Assembly (NCBI GenBank): GCA_905250025.1
Contig: CAJNOJ010000011.1
Span: 5,287-69,286 of the forward strand
DNA: 64,000 nucleotides
From: Adineta ricciae
Taxonomy: Eukaryota > Rotifera > Eurotatoria > Adinetida > Adinetidae
Reading direction: 5' to 3'
This document shows positions 63,723 to 64,000 of the stretch, in pieces. The stretch's first letter is position 1; every line of letters begins with the position of its first letter. A program made the translations under genes and the position numbers. The notes below the pieces were generated by a model. The model made no database searches. It saw only the letters and a program-made list of their open reading frames with translations, and had not been told where the DNA came from.

Positions 63723-64000
63723 ATGACACCACGCAAGTCTTCTCATGCATTCGTCGCTCAAGCTGAAACATTACTTATCTACGGAATATTCTTATTCTTA
63801 ACTGGTCTGGCACAGATATGCATTACCATCAGTCACCGATACATAACGGAGAAAACGATTCATCAAAATAAAAACATCAATCTACACAGTTTCCTTCCCA
63901 CGGCATTTACGATCAATGATATTCATCTTTGGTATATTTATCCATCAGCTACGATCGTAAGTTTTTTTTTCTTGCGTTTTAATCAGAAGCAAAAGCGTGA
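63723..64000 (+). CDS. First exon of an unidentified membrane protein (runs off window)
   Basis: An ATG at 63723 opens 78 codons to a consensus donor ATC|GTAAGT at 63956/63957; the rest lies outside the window. The peptide starts MTPRKSSHAFVAQAETL and contains a hydrophobic segment, LLIYGIFLFLTGLAQICITI (about residues 17-36), which should be a signal anchor or first transmembrane helix. A polar loop follows. The remaining part (HLWYIYPSATI) may begin a second segment. The family is not recognised. The donor is phase 0. The CT-rich upstream flank fits a 5' UTR. Confidence 0.6.
   Translation, partial: MTPRKSSHAFVAQAETLLIYGIFLFLTGLAQICITISHRYITEKTIHQNKNINLHSFLPTAFTINDIHLWYIYPSATIVSFFFLRFNQKQKR

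Noticed and set aside
1-64000. Transposons, LTR elements, CRISPR arrays or tandem telomeric repeats
   Set aside because: No transposase, reverse transcriptase or integrase motifs, no terminal repeats and no regularly spaced repeats were seen; only short microsatellites.

Overview
The window looks like a metazoan nuclear genome, most likely a rotifer and possibly a bdelloid. It is AT-rich and gene-dense. Most introns are about 50-60 bp GT..AG, Gln tracts are written mainly in CAA codons, and the proteins include an axonemal dynein, a class A neuropeptide GPCR, an MDR-type ABC transporter, a PIAS SUMO ligase and a BBS6-like chaperonin. The rotifer assignment is inference; no rRNA or mitochondrial marker is present. 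I saw no transposon, LTR element, CRISPR array or intact RNA gene.

Layout. <1-17919 (-): 3' part of a sacsin-like giant protein, 12 exons seen, running off the left edge; its 5' side, 17.9-22.3 kb, and a 5.9-kb intron at 9.3-15.3 kb hold a scatter of candidate alternative first exons. 23784-27968 (-): CEBPZ/Noc1 ribosome-biogenesis factor. 28467-33857 (+): full-length ABCB (P-glycoprotein type) transporter. 33.9-36.6 kb: mostly empty, with a tRNA-like half and one small open frame. 36661-38246 (+): TRH/ghrelin-receptor-like GPCR. About 38.66-38.76 kb (+): fragment of an FG-GAP/VCBS-type repeat. 39525-56646 (+): outer-arm axonemal dynein heavy chain of the DNAH5/DNAH8 class. 57973-58686 (+): intronless small heat-shock protein with two alpha-crystallin domains. 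58808-60299 (-): MKKS/BBS6-like chaperonin relative. 60604-62318 (+): PIAS-type SP-RING SUMO ligase, divergent from the BBS6-like gene. 63723->64000 (+): first exon of an unidentified membrane protein.

Themes. Three genes concern protein folding (sacsin-like, tandem-ACD sHSP, BBS6-like) and two concern cilia (dynein heavy chain, BBS6-like), but nothing shows co-regulation.

The most unusual structure is the sacsin-like locus. Almost all of its introns on the 5' side are phase 1. Two unusually large non-coding blocks carry short ATG-starting open exons that all end in the same phase-1 'G|GT' donor, so each could be spliced in frame to the next constitutive exon. One set lies upstream of the sacsin-repeat (SRR) exon and one set downstream of it, which would give isoforms with or without the SRR. 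The SRR itself appears to have lost its Hsp90-type ATP-binding motifs.
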